DNA from: Bactrocera neohumeralis
Taxonomy: Eukaryota; Arthropoda; Insecta; Diptera; Tephritidae
Direction: 5' to 3'
Assembly: GCF_024586455.1 (NCBI RefSeq)
Contig: NC_065919.1
Coordinates: 40,834,839 to 40,898,838, forward strand
Length of the DNA stretch: 64,000 nucleotides
Part shown: positions 33,640 to 45,155 of the stretch, one piece after another
How positions within the stretch are numbered: the first letter of the stretch is position 1
How the letters are laid out: each line of letters opens with the position of its first letter
The notes under the pieces: generated by a model
Databases searched by the model: none
Seen by the model: the letters and a program-made list of their open reading frames with translations, nothing else
What the model was told of the DNA's origin: nothing
Translations under genes and position numbers: made by a program

Positions 33640-34352
33640 GGGGGTATTCTCATGTGAACGCATACATTTTACCACTTTTTAGGAAACTTTTTTTTTATGC
33701 GACAACAAAATTCAATCATTTTAATTTTTAAATATATTTTTATTTGTATTTTGAAATGTACAAAAAATTATTTTTTTCGTTTTTTACATTTTTATATATA
33801 TTTTTTTTAAATCAAAGTAGTCCCCAACAAAAAAAGTAGTTCACTGGTCATGGTGATAGCGGCTGTTCATGTTGTCTGAAGTAAAAAAATCGAATGGATT
33901 ATTATTCAGTAGTTCTGCGGCTATCGTCCCTACCAAATATAATCAATTTCATAAAAAAAAATGTCGAACTTCAAAAAAAGTTACGAAAATCTTTTTTTTT
34001 CGTTAAAAATGGTAGATATTTTCGAAAATAAACAATTCTGGTAGGGACGATAACTATAAATGAGTAGAAGAACATATGTAAATTTTAAAGCAATCGGTTG
34101 AATACTTTTTTTTTAGGACCATGACAGTTTCAGAAAATGATGATTCGAGAAAAATGCGTTTAAAAACGTAGCAGCTGCAGACTTGTCATGACGCCTGGTA
34201 GACAGTCGCTTACGACACGTGGGCGACTATGAGCCGTAACTTATCAAATTCTATGAGTTTCGGGCTGAATTTTTCACAGCATGTTTCAATAGGTTTTACT
34301 GTCAAAATATAAAAAAAATCGATTTTTCGAAGTAATTACATGAAAATACCCC
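33640..34352. mobile_element. TTAA-flanked MITE (piggyBac-type)
   Basis: A 713-bp segment starting GGGGGTATTCTCATGT and ending with the inverted ACATGAAAATACCCC, flanked on both sides by TTAA (33636-33639 and 34353-34356). TTAA duplication and G-rich ends are the piggyBac signature. It holds no transposase ORF. Confidence 0.75.
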
Positions 34353-34356
34353 TTAA

Positions 34357-34407
34357 GCTGCTGCTGTAAATAAAGAGGTATGTCGACCTCTTTATTACAG
34401 CAGCAGC
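34357..34407. repeat. Near-perfect 51-nt hairpin
   Basis: The arm GCTGCTGCTGTAAATAAAG continues to AGGT (34357-34379) and is mirrored at 34386-34407 with one base missing, around a 6-base loop. It begins right after the MITE target site. Confidence 0.7.
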
Positions 34408-34697
34408 GACCATATGTGGCATAGAAATTAAGAACATTCCTCCCAACTTAGCAAAATACAGTTTTTTTTAATATCATTTACCTGGGGAATTTAGTTACAA
34501 TTTCCAAGTGCTTTTTTCTCACAATGTATATTTAAAAATATTCAAAATAGGGGTTTGATGTTTAATTATCTGGTGCGATAATAACAGAGTCATTACCTTC
34601 TAAAGGTAAAACTATTTTTTTCTCATCGCTATGAGAGATGTTGAACTTCAACAATCTGTTAACAAGAATAAATCTGAATAAAAATCCCCTTAATATA

Positions 34698-35640
34698 TCG
34701 GGTGATTTTTTAAGAGCTTGATAACTTTTAAAAAAAAAAACGCATAAAATTTGCAAAATCTCATCGGTTCTTTATTTGAAACGTTAGATTGGTTCATGAC
34801 ATTTACTTTTTGAAGATAATTTCATTTAAATGTTGACCGCGGCTGCGTCTTAGGTGGTCCATTCGGAAAGTCCAATTTTGGGCAACTTTTTCGAGCATTT
34901 CGGCCGGAATAGCCCGAATTTCTTCGGAAATGTTGTCTTCCAAAGCTGGAATAGTTGCTGGCTTATTTCTGTAGACTTTAGACTTGACGTAGCCCCACAA
35001 AAAATAGTCTAAAGGCGTTAAATCGCATGATCTTGGTGGCCAACTTACGGGTCCATTTCTTGAGATGAATTGTTCTCCGAAGTTTTCCCTCAAAATGGCC
35101 ATAGAATCGCGAGCTGTGTGGCATGTAGCGCCATCTTGTTGAAACCACATGTCAACCAAGTTCAGTTCTTCCATTTTTGGCAACAAAAAGTTTGTTAGCA
35201 CCGAACGATAGCGATCGCCATTCACCGTAACGTTGCGTCCAACAGCATCTTTGAAAAAATACGGTCCAATGATTCCACCAGCGTACAAACCACACCAAAC
35301 AGTGCATTTTTCGGGATGCATGGGCAGTTCTTGAACGGCTTCTGGTTGCTCTTCACCCCAAATGCGGCAATTTTGCTTATTTACGTAGCCATTCAACCAG
35401 AAATGAGCCTCATCGCTGAACAAAAATAAATCGGACGTAAAGCGCGAAACACATTTCGAACCGAACACTGATTTTGGTAATAAAATTCAATGATTTGCAA
35501 GCGTTGCTCGTTAGTAAGTCTATTCATGATGAAATGTCAAAGCATACTGAGCATCTTTCTCTTTGACACCATGTCTGAAATCCCACGTGATCTGTCAAAT
35601 ACTAATGCATGAAAATCCTAACCTCAAAAAAATCACCCGA
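34698..35640 (-). mobile_element. DD41D (rosa-type) mariner, deletion derivative
   Basis: A 943-bp element with TIRs starting TCGGGTGATTTTTT (34698) and ending AAAAAATCACCCGA (35640), flanked by TA on both sides. It encodes a 3'-intact transposase. Confidence 0.88.
34803..35527 (-). pseudogene. DD41D mariner transposase, N-terminal deletion
   Basis: From ATG 35527 the frame gives MNRLTNEQRLQIIEFYYQN and CSVRNVFRALRP, then fuses in another frame to FLFSDEAHFWLNGYVNKQN, so most of the DNA-binding domain was deleted. The rest (221 codons to 34803) is open: SDEAHFW with the first Asp, QQDGATCHTARD with the second, CDLTPLDYFLWG with the third. Forty-one residues separate the second and third Asp: DD41D, the rosa spacing. 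The catalytic part looks recent. Confidence 0.85.
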
Positions 35641-35642
35641 TA

Positions 35643-35929
35643 CATTTGTTCGCAAACGAGGCTTTTTATTTAGTAGTGACAATGAATATTTATCCATTCC
35701 CTAGAAATTTATACGAGATAGCTGTCATTAGCACCGCTATTTCTTAGGTTTACACAATGGTTGTTGTTATTATTTTAGCACTAAAATGTGGAGAAATACG
35801 GCGGTGTCTACACTAATAATAATAATGAAGAAGAAGACTTTGTTGCTTGTTTTGTGTTAAATAATGCATATTTTAGTTTATTATAATTAGAAAAAAGATT
35901 AAAATAAAATTGTATTAACATATTGTTAT
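35643..35929. other. Intergenic, nothing recognised
   Basis: AT-rich; contains a short AATAATAATAATGAAGAAGAAG microsatellite near 35815. Confidence 0.5.
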
Positions 35930-36023
35930 ACTCTTGAATGTTTCTATAGAGCATAATAATTTTGTTCACATAACAGTTTTACGTATTACTTAAAGCTCAT
36001 AGAGATATATACATATGAGCCCT

Positions 36024-38380
36024 TGATTTTGAAAGTGGTATAAGTCAAAAATTTTGAAAATCTATTTTATCAGCTATTACTTATCAAATCTTAATAAAAT
36101 AACATAATCTGAAGAGATTAGCAGCACGCCATGCAAATTAACTCTTTAAAATGTGTTTATTTTTTAGTTGTTAACTGAAATACAGATATTGTTCGTTTTG
36201 ATAGTGGTATAAGTCAGTGTGTTCACAAAGTAATTTTGTCATGTCTTCAGATAGTGGTTCAGGTATGATGAAGTAAAACTTTTAATGTAAAAACCTACTA
36301 TTTAAAGTTAATTGTAGACATTTTACGGCGAATAAATATAAGTAATGCTCCCAAGAAATGGAAACGAATAAGAATGATATCGTCTTCTAATGAATTAGCT
36401 CATAGTTTAAAAGTGAATTCGGAACCCTTACAAATGGAAGAAAGCAAAATGAAATCAAGAAAGAGGACACGCAATCAACAGATTGATGCACATGATATCG
36501 TGCAGAGGAATATGAAACAAAAAACTCTAAGCCCGTGAATGCTAAACTTTTCGAAAATATAGATTGTCATTGTTCCAAAAAGTGTTTAATTGGAATCGGA
36601 TATGAAGACAGAAAAAATAATTTTGATTATTTTTTTGGAATTTAGCTAGTCTCGAAAAACAGAATATGTTTCTGTATGGTTTGATTAGAAAACAATCAAC
36701 AAAAAAAAACACTCCAGAAATCACAAAGGATATATGAGAAAATGGAGTCTTAAGTTTCATCTATATGTATGTATGATTTCGAAAGTTTCTGTTTGCAAAA
36801 CTGTTTTTTTGGATGCTTTCAAAATATCTAACGGAAGATTAAGCCGTGCCTTAAATTCTGAAACACCTGGAATAGATGGTGGTGGCAAAATGGCTAGTTC
36901 ATCTAGAAAAACAGATGAAGAAAAAACTAAAGTAATGCGAGATCATATTCTGAGTTTTCCAACATGTGAGAGCTATTACACGCGATCACATCACACTTCA
37001 GGTCGAAAGTGTCTAAGTGCTGACTTAGATATTCGAAAAATGTATGGGCTATATGTGGAAAAATGTGACGAAAATAATACATCATGTGTAAAGGAGTGTA
37101 CTTATAGAAAAACATTTAATACTGAGTTCAACCTAAATTTTCATACTCCTCGTAAAGACACGTGCCAAAGGTGTGATTCGATAAAACTAAAAATTGAAGC
37201 ATCCAGTAATGAAGACGAGAAGTTGCATCTTATGGAAATTCATGATTCACATCTTAAAAGTGCCGAACAGGCTAGAAAAAGTTTAACAGATCACATACAA
37301 AAAACAAAAGATAACCCGAGTGAAAATTACGGATTCACATTTGAGCTATAGAAAGCGCTTCCTTATCCAAAACTTTCTGTTTCGGTAGCTTACTATAAGC
37401 GCAACATGTATGTATACAACTTAGGGTTTCATAATTTCAACAACGGAAATGCTAAAATGTATGCATGGGATGAACCAATCGCCTCAAGAGGATCACAGGA
37501 AGTTGCGTCCTGCATCTTAAAGCACATTCGGGACATTACACTCAAAAGCATATAATAGCTTACAGTGATGCCTACTCAGGACAAAATCGAAACAATTACA
37601 GAGCTTTAATATGGTTAAAAATTGTTCAGTCATCTGATAATAATCTTGAAACAATTGATCATAAATTTATGGTATCCGGCCATCCTTTTTTGCCAAATGA
37701 TCGCGATTTTGGTTTGATAGAAACTAAAATTAAAAAATCGAATTATTTATACATCCCTGAGCATTATTATAATTTAATAAAATCGTGTAAGATGAGAAAC
37801 CCATTTTCGGTAGTACAAATGGATTAAAAAGATTTTATTTATAAAATGTTTTATAAAACTTGCTTGGATGACAACTCCGAATTCAAAGTATTAGCCCTCT
37901 CACCTAAAAAAGGAAGACCTAGAATATACGGAAATATTGATTTACTTCCATTATGCACAACCATTAGACCAATAACAAAAGAAAAACGTAAAAATATGAT
38001 GGATCTACTACCAATTGCACCAATTTTTACAAACACTTTATTTCCCTAAATACTAATGAATAATTTACTTAGTCACAATGAAATGAGTGTGAATAAAATG
38101 TTAATTACTAATAAAATTTTTTTATTGGTGGTATAAGTCATTTATAAAGTCATGCAGTTAATTTTGAAAGTGGTACAAGTCATTTAAACCTTTCAAAACC
38201 ACATTTTCTTTTAAAAATGGCTATAAATTTCACAATCATAATAAATACTTGTTCGTTGGGACTACTTTACTGTCGAAAAATCATAATCCATAATGCAAGA
38301 ATATTTTTTAATCCTTTAAAATGCAAAACTCTAAATATCTCGAAACAAAAAAAATATGACTTATACCACTTTCAAAATCA
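36024..38380 (+). mobile_element. DNA transposon with 24-bp perfect TIRs, superfamily unassigned
   Basis: The TIR (TGATTTTGAAAGTGG then TATAAGTCA) is at 36024-36047 and inverted at 38357-38380, with imperfect similarity beyond it. The core GTGGTATAAGTCA recurs inside at 36204, 38128 and, with one change, 38169. It carries one spliced gene and sits in repeat A. Total 2357 bp. Confidence 0.8.
36241..38049 (+). pseudogene. Probable transposase of the 36-38 kb element
   Basis: Exon 1 (36241-36262, MSSDSGS) joins after a 55-nt intron to exon 2 at 36318 (ILRRINISNAPKKWKRIR). A frame change leads to a Cys cluster (CHCSKKC), another break, then a long open part 36734-37351 with SPTCESYYTRSHHT-like, CQRCDSIK motifs and a charged helix. 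After a TAG come YNLGFHNFNNGNAKMYAWDE, AYSDACSGQNRNN-like text in a shifted frame, and NDRDFGLIE. The D-G-Q-N-R-N motif and later acidic residues suggest a DDE-type core. I have seen similar uncharacterised insect proteins but cannot name the superfamily; Sola is one possibility. Stops and shifts make it inactive. Confidence 0.55.
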
Positions 38381-39216
38381 TGGGTACATATATATAAACG
38401 AATTGGATGAGTATTAGGATGAAGAGACGGGTTGATATCCGAGTGATTGTCTGTCTGTCCGTTCATTCATGCAAGCTATAACTTGAGTAAAAATAGGTAT
38501 ATCTTGATGAAACTTGGTAAGCTCGTTCCTTAGTAAAAGAAAAATTACGGCTTCGTAGATGGACATAAAAGGATAAGATCACGTCAACTAATACGAAAAC
38601 GTAATGAAAACAGTGAAAACTGCCACAACCAATGGTTAAAAGCATTAATTTACATATCACCCAAACCACTCAAGCTAAAATAACCAAATTAGCTGAAGGT
38701 ACATAAATCCTATAATGACCCCTAGGGATAGTGTGTAAACGGATGTAATCGGATCATAACACCGCTCACTTCCCATTTAATGGCACAAACGCATGATAAA
38801 TCAATAACCAGAAAAATTAAAATTTACATCCGAGCTGGCTTGAAACTGCTTTATAGGAGCCGGAGTCAAAGTTGGCCAATGGGCGTAGCTATTACTTTCA
38901 AGTGAAATCACATATCCCGTTACGCGCTCGACTGATTTCAACCAAATGAGGCGTATAACATTTTGTTATAATTCCTATATCACAGTTCGAAAATAAAATT
39001 TTAAATTCCACTTGATCGTTTCACCTTCCGGTATACAAATCAAGAAGCTATTAATATAACGACATAAAGCTTTGAACGTACCTTTGAATTGTTTTATCTT
39101 ATGACCTGAAACTAACCAAAACGAACCAAAATGGTACAATTCAACAGGTACCGAACATGTTGTCTCCAGTACCTATAGTTAACTTTCTAGCGAAAATATC
39201 GGTCAGTGTGTGACCT

Positions 39217-40800
39217 GTGACAACACCAGGAGAAGGAGAACCCGATTCCCCAATCGATGACGATGGAGCAGACGTACCATTACCCGACCATGAAGAAGTT
39301 CGAATAGCAATTGCCCGCCTGAAGAACAACAAAGCGGCAGGGGCCGACAGATTGCCGGCCGAGCTATTCAAACACGGCGGCGAAGAACTGATAAGGAGCA
39401 TGCATCAGCTTCTTTGTAAAATATGGTCGGACGAAAGCATGCCCAACGATTGGAATTTAAGTGTGCTATGCCCAATCCATAAAAAAGGAGACCCCACAAT
39501 CTGCGCCAACTACCGTGGGATTAGCCTCCTCAACATCGCATATAAGGTTCTATCGAGCGTATTGTGTGAAAGATTAAAGCCCACCGTCAACACCGTGTGG
39601 CTTCAGACCTGGAAAATCAACAACCGACCAGATATTCACCATGCGCCAAATCTTGGAAAAGACCCGTGAAAGGAGAATCGACACACACCACCTCTTCGTC
39701 GATTTCAAAGCTGCTTTCGACAGCACGAAAAGGAGCTGCCTTTATGCCGCGATGTCTGAATTTGGTATCCCCGCAAAACTAATACGGCTGTGTAAACTGA
39801 CGTTGAGCAACACGAAAAGCTCCGTCAGGATCGGGAAGGACCTCTCCGAGCCGTTCGATACCAAACGAGGTTTCAGACAAGGCGACTCCCTATCGTGCGA
39901 CTTCTTCAACCTGCTTCTGGAGAAAATAGTACGAGCGCAGAACTAAACAGAGAGGTACCATCTTCAATAAGAGCAAGTAAGCTGCTGGCGTATGCCGACG
40001 ATATTGATATCATCGGCCTCAACACCCGCTTTCTCCAGGCTGGACAAGGAAGCACAGAAAATGGGTTGCCCAAGAAAGAACGAGGGTAAAGACGAAATAT
40101 CTCCTGTCATCAAAGAACAGTCGTCGCAACTTCGCGACTTGGCTCACGTCATCTGCTGACAGTCATAACTTTGAAGTCGTAGATAATTTCGTCTATCTTG
40201 GAACCACATCGTAAACACCACCAACAATGTCAGCCTGTAAATCCAACGCAGGATTGCTCTTGCCAACAGGTGTTACTTCGGACTGAGTAGGCAATTGAAA
40301 AGCAAAGTCCTCTCTCGACGAACAAAAGCCAAAAGTCGCTCATAATTCCCGTCCTGCTATATGGTGCAGAGGCTTGGACGTTGTCAACAACTGATGAGTC
40401 GACGTTGCGAGTTTTCGAGAGAAAAGTTCTGCGAAAGATTTATGGTCCTTTGCGCGTTGGCCCCGGCGACTATCGCCTTCGATGGAACGATGAGCCGTAC
40501 GAGATATATGACGACATTGACATAGTTCAGCGAATTAAAACACAGCGGCTACGCTGGCTAGGTCATGTTGTCCGAATGGACGAAAACACCCCAGCTCTGA
40601 AAGTATTCGACGCTGTACCCGCCGGGGGATGCAGAGGAAGAGGAAGACCTCCACTCCGTTGGAAGGACCAAGTGGAGAAGGACCTGGCTACGCTTGGAAT
40701 ATCCAATTGGCGCCACGTAGCGAAAAGGAGAAACGACTGGCGCGCTGTTGTTAACTCGGCTATAATCGTGTAAGCGGTGTCTACGCCAATTAAGAAGTGT
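39217..40800 (+). mobile_element. RTE-clade LINE, 5'-truncated copy
   Basis: The RT domain is present in three frames: IAIARLKNNKAAGADRLPAE, NYRGISLLNIAYKVLSS, HHLFVDFKAAFDST, GFRQGDSLSCDFFNLLLEKI, SKLLAYADDIDIIG, then the C-terminal LRKIYGPLRVGPGDYRLRW and GRGRPPLRWKDQVEKDL to about 40770. The 3' end is TGTCTACGCCA followed by ATTAAGA. AGTGTG-type sequence on both sides (39206, 40795) may be the target duplication. Two copies in opposite orientation follow at 45-51 kb. Frameshifts near 39590, 39930 and 40060-40380 disable it. Confidence 0.8.
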
Positions 40801-41125
40801 GAGATATAAAATTGAAATTCATAGAACATCCTTTCCTGATATTACAAGTAGTATGTTTATATTAGTCCACTTATGTATGTATATCTAATAGTTATAAAGA
40901 TTTTCAAACTGCCGGGTGTTTTTATATCGCATATGTATATCGGCCAATATGTGAGTTATCTCAATTAAAACAAGATAGCGTGTTTTGCTCATGACAGTGT
41001 ATCTCTCTAACTAAAATGGATAAAATTAGATGAGAACTTGACCTAGCCCCCATATAACTACCTTTTGGATTTTCGAGTATAAAATGTTCATATACACCCG
41101 AACTTTGCTTTTCCTTACTTGTTAT

Positions 41126-44100
41126 TTATATATTCCACCAGCAGGCGAGAGCAAAGTGTTAGATACTCTCATCTTCTGTATAAAGTTTTCCATACTTTGA
41201 CATATTTACCAATTTATATGCGTGCCCATTGCGAAAACTTTCGTGTTTGCTTAGACATAGCCCCTCTGCTTCTTTGGGCCTTGAATCACCCTGATAAAAC
41301 TGTCCACTGACAAACTGACGTATGTATATATATGATATTGTGGCATATTGTTGACAAATCGTTGCTAAATTTAGTTTGACACAAGGAAATTGTTCAGGCG
41401 TTTAATAAATACTGCACTTGTGTGCTTTAACAAAATTACTCATACGCAATGTTGAACCCGTATAAACAAAACTTTCATATGTAGGAACGTGACGTATTGA
41501 TAGACTTATTTTGCTTAACGATTTTTGTAGTGTATGTCACGACTGCCTCTTTAAAATCTCCGCAGACAGTTTTAGTTGAATACTGACACCAAAGGTTAAG
41601 TCTATGGCTTTAAAGGCCAATAATTCCCTTATATGTTTGTACTGCAATTTTCATGTAATAAAACTAATAAAACAAATTTTAAACAGCGCTTATATTACTA
41701 AACATTTGATATTAGCACAAAAAAAAGTTTCTTGACCGCTAGCAGTAATAGAAAGTTTATATGTAATGCAATAAATGTTTTATAAAATTCAATTTAAACT
41801 CAGCTACGTGCTGTGAAGTTGAAGCCATATTGGCCCTTATGAAAATAGTTGAAATTTGTGTATATGCAAATTAACATCCAACAAAGCTAGCTTAAAGGAT
41901 CGAATGGGGCAAATCATGTAAAAGGTAATGTGAACCAAATTAATATTATAGAAAGGTTTTCCTTTACCACAAACTAGTATTGCACATCCAAAATATATTT
42001 GCATTTCAGATTGTATGAATCTTAATAAGATTCCAATTTTAAATATTATAATGGTAACGTGACACATGTAAGTACGTATACGTTTTGGTAAAAAATAACG
42101 TAACTAAATAAAAATTTGATTACAAATCTAAAATGTTTCTTTTTGGCAATTATAGCGATTGGACCATTTGAGTTTCGCTTATATGACGACGGAGGGAAGA
42201 TAGAAGATTGTGATACAAGATATACGAGAATTCGAGAGCCCTTATCAAGGCCAGTATACTGAAAACATGAAGGGGACTATATTTGAGGGTTAATAAGAGA
42301 AACTTCTGCGGGACATGATAGGAGAATTAAAAGTGCTCCTTTTTAAATATTTGCTTTCTATTTTGAGATGTTTATTGTAAGAATGAGTCCTAAATAGATG
42401 TCCGGTATTTTTTTATAATTTTTGTGTATGTAAATTGTTTATGCATATTTATTGAGTTGAATTTTCCAATTTCTTATACAAAAAAGGAAATTCAGAAAAG
42501 CAACGAAAGTCAGAAGCTTGTAGCCCGTGCGCAAAAATGTAGAGGACTAGCATAACTTTCTACCGTATGCAGATATGAACACATGTGTAAAATTACTTTC
42601 ACAACTCTATGGTTTTATTTTAAGGGTCTAAACCAATCATTAAATCAAACATGGTGAAGTGCAAGTATTACAAAGCCAATGAAAATGTAGACAAGACAGC
42701 AATTATTTTTGTTAGAACAACTTTACAAATAACTTACTTAAGAACGCTTTTTCTAAATAATTAAGACTGCGGGAGTTATACATATGCTCTACCAGCTCTT
42801 AAAGTTATTTGTAACGGAAAAAGTTAAGACATCTCTGGGATCTTTAAATACGTGCTTTTATCTTAACGGATAGGCTGGTGTTGGCACAATACCTAAGTTC
42901 CAATTTAATAACAAAATTGTAATGTGATACAGGGGATTGCCGTCGTGAGGGGCTTAAAAATTTAAAACAACCCCGTATTAGGGATAGATTTGTGTATTGC
43001 AAGCTTCTAAAGCTGTATGAGTCAAACTTGCTGAGGAAAGATTCTTGCGGTGCTTCCTCAGACGGTGTGAAAATTGATGATATTTGTTAGCAATCACGCC
43101 TCACCACAAATAACTGTAATGTTAAAAACTTTTAAATGCACGGTCACAAATTAAAAAATTCACAAATATCTTTGCAGTATTACATTTCACATCTAAGTTG
43201 GTAGGCCAGGTGTTCAGAGAAGCCGCATTTAATTCGTAAGAACTACTAAACCCATTTTAACATAATTTTGGGCGTAACATATCCAGGCTTTCTTACCGTA
43301 CATTGTAATAATGAGCGAAAGCGGACTATAACCATGCCTTTTTCAATTGCAATTTGACACTCAATATGATTATTTCATGTGACAGTTTATAAATATAGAG
43401 TGAATGACGTTCTTTTTATAAAACTTTGCCCAAATCGTGTAAGTTCCAACTAACATCCGTGCTTTAAACCTATTATGTTGGTAAAAAAATGTGGGGTAAG
43501 TATATGTTATTAAAATTGAGGGGCTTTCTTTACCGTTATGTGGTTTAGTGCTGAAAAAAAGTCCGCCAATTTGTTATTTACTGCAACAGCAGTAGTTCCG
43601 ACCAGAATGACAGGTCTATAGATTAAGAATAATCAAGAATATTTGATTTCAGATAACATCAGGAGTCAAAATCATCCGGGCAACCCACGTGCATTTTTTT
43701 CTTAAGGTTCCAAATTCGAGGTACAATAATAATGGTAATATGGTATTACATTTTTTCAAATATTTTTTTTTTATATTTTCAATATGTAAATAAAAATACT
43801 CTAAATATTCAAGATAATTCCATTTTATTTTCCTATAGATATTTTATTTTCCTATAGAAAAACACTCTCCATAGAAGTCATGAAAATAGGCATAAGTTAC
43901 CAGACTACTACCTTAACTCGGTACAGGCAATTGATTAACCCTTAAATTAATATCTCGAAACGCTTGACAAGTGTCCCGCGCATCCCGACTAACAATTTTA
44001 AATTTCAAAAACGCTTGAGAATTTTCACAGCGCCCGAGCAGGGACTAGTGCGTGATTAAAAATTTAAAAAAACTACATACAAGTATATAAAGTGCAATAA

Positions 44101-44300
44101 TAATAGTGCAAAAAAATTTTTCGGAACCAATTACACTTTTCGGTCTTCGGCATTTCGGTTTTAGTTAGGGATTAAAAAATCCTTACTTATATACATATGT
44201 ACTAATATATAATCGGTGAAGTCTGTAAAAGAAATATATACATATATAATATTTACGTGGAATATTACCCCAGCCTAAAAGAGCAAAAAAAAAAAAAGAA
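41126..44300. other. Intergenic, no recognisable gene
   Basis: Three kilobases of AT-rich DNA with only short unsupported ORFs. A small tandem TATTTTATTTTCCTATAGA duplication lies at 43821-43860. No transposon ends, RNA genes or conserved domains seen. Confidence 0.55.
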
Positions 44301-45041
44301 TAAGTAAGGAAGTCTAATTTCGGGTGCAACCGAACATTTTATACTCTTGCAACTTGCAAGAATCAAAACCAGGAAAATACCTTAAGGTGTAAAACCATTC
44401 AAAAACCTGATATTAGTTATATGGGAGCTAGACCAAGTTTTCGCTCAAATATACTATATCCATTTGAGACACAAAGGTACACTGTTATGAGTAAAACACG
44501 CATTCTTATTTTCATTGGAATAACTCTCATATTGGGCGATATATGCGGTACAAAGTCACCTCGCTTCTTAATTTGTGTCCTGGGAACTGAACAAATCAAG
44601 TGGAATGGTCAATGTGACATAAGAATGTAAAAGGAATGCAAAGTACTAAGTTTTGTCAAAATCGCTTGGTCGGGTTCCGAGATATGGGATTTTACTAAAA
44701 GTGGGCGTTGCCACGCCCATCGTCCAGAATTTACCACGGTCCTATAAAGCCTTGTCATACCATCTCGCCGGAAAATTTTTACGTTTCTGGCGCTTATGGT
44801 TATCGATTTATCGCGCTTTCAGTAGTTTGGAACAGTACCGTTAAATGGGGAGTGAGAGCGGTCAATTTTTACTAAAGTTACAGCTTGCACGGACAGACAG
44901 AAAGACAGTCAATTGGATTTCAACTTTCTCGTCACCCTGATTATTTATATGTACATATATATATAGCCCTATATCTATCTCGTTTAGTTTTAGGTGATAA
45001 GTACAACCGTTAGGTGAACAAAACTATAACCCTTTGTAGTA
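44301..45041 (+). repeat. Dispersed repeat A, nearly complete short copy
   Basis: Head AAGTAAGGAAG at 44305, TTCGGGTGCAACCGAACATT and TTTATACTCTTGCAACTTGC, and tail with CAGCTTGCACGGACAGACAG (44881) and ACAAAACTATAACCCT (45019-45034). The right end abuts a mariner terminus. Confidence 0.7.
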
Positions 45042-45155
45042 CGTAGTGGCGCAAAAGTAATCCTCCTATCAGAAGATGCTATAAATTTTGCAATTGACCT
45101 CTAATGTCAGTTCTGTTTTGATATTTGTGTAGTAAACACATGCGAAGTACTCTTC

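Larger units (their letters stand above)
35930..41125 (-). repeat. Dispersed repeat A, reverse copy with two insertions
   Basis: Repeat A pieces at 35930-36023, 38381-39216 and 40801-41125 run tail to head: TTTTGTTCACATAACAG, GTCTGTCTGTCCG (near 38448), the CGGTATACAAATCAAGAAGC block (39050) and the reversed head CCTTACTTGTT (41115). A DNA transposon and an RTE fragment separate them. Confidence 0.6.
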
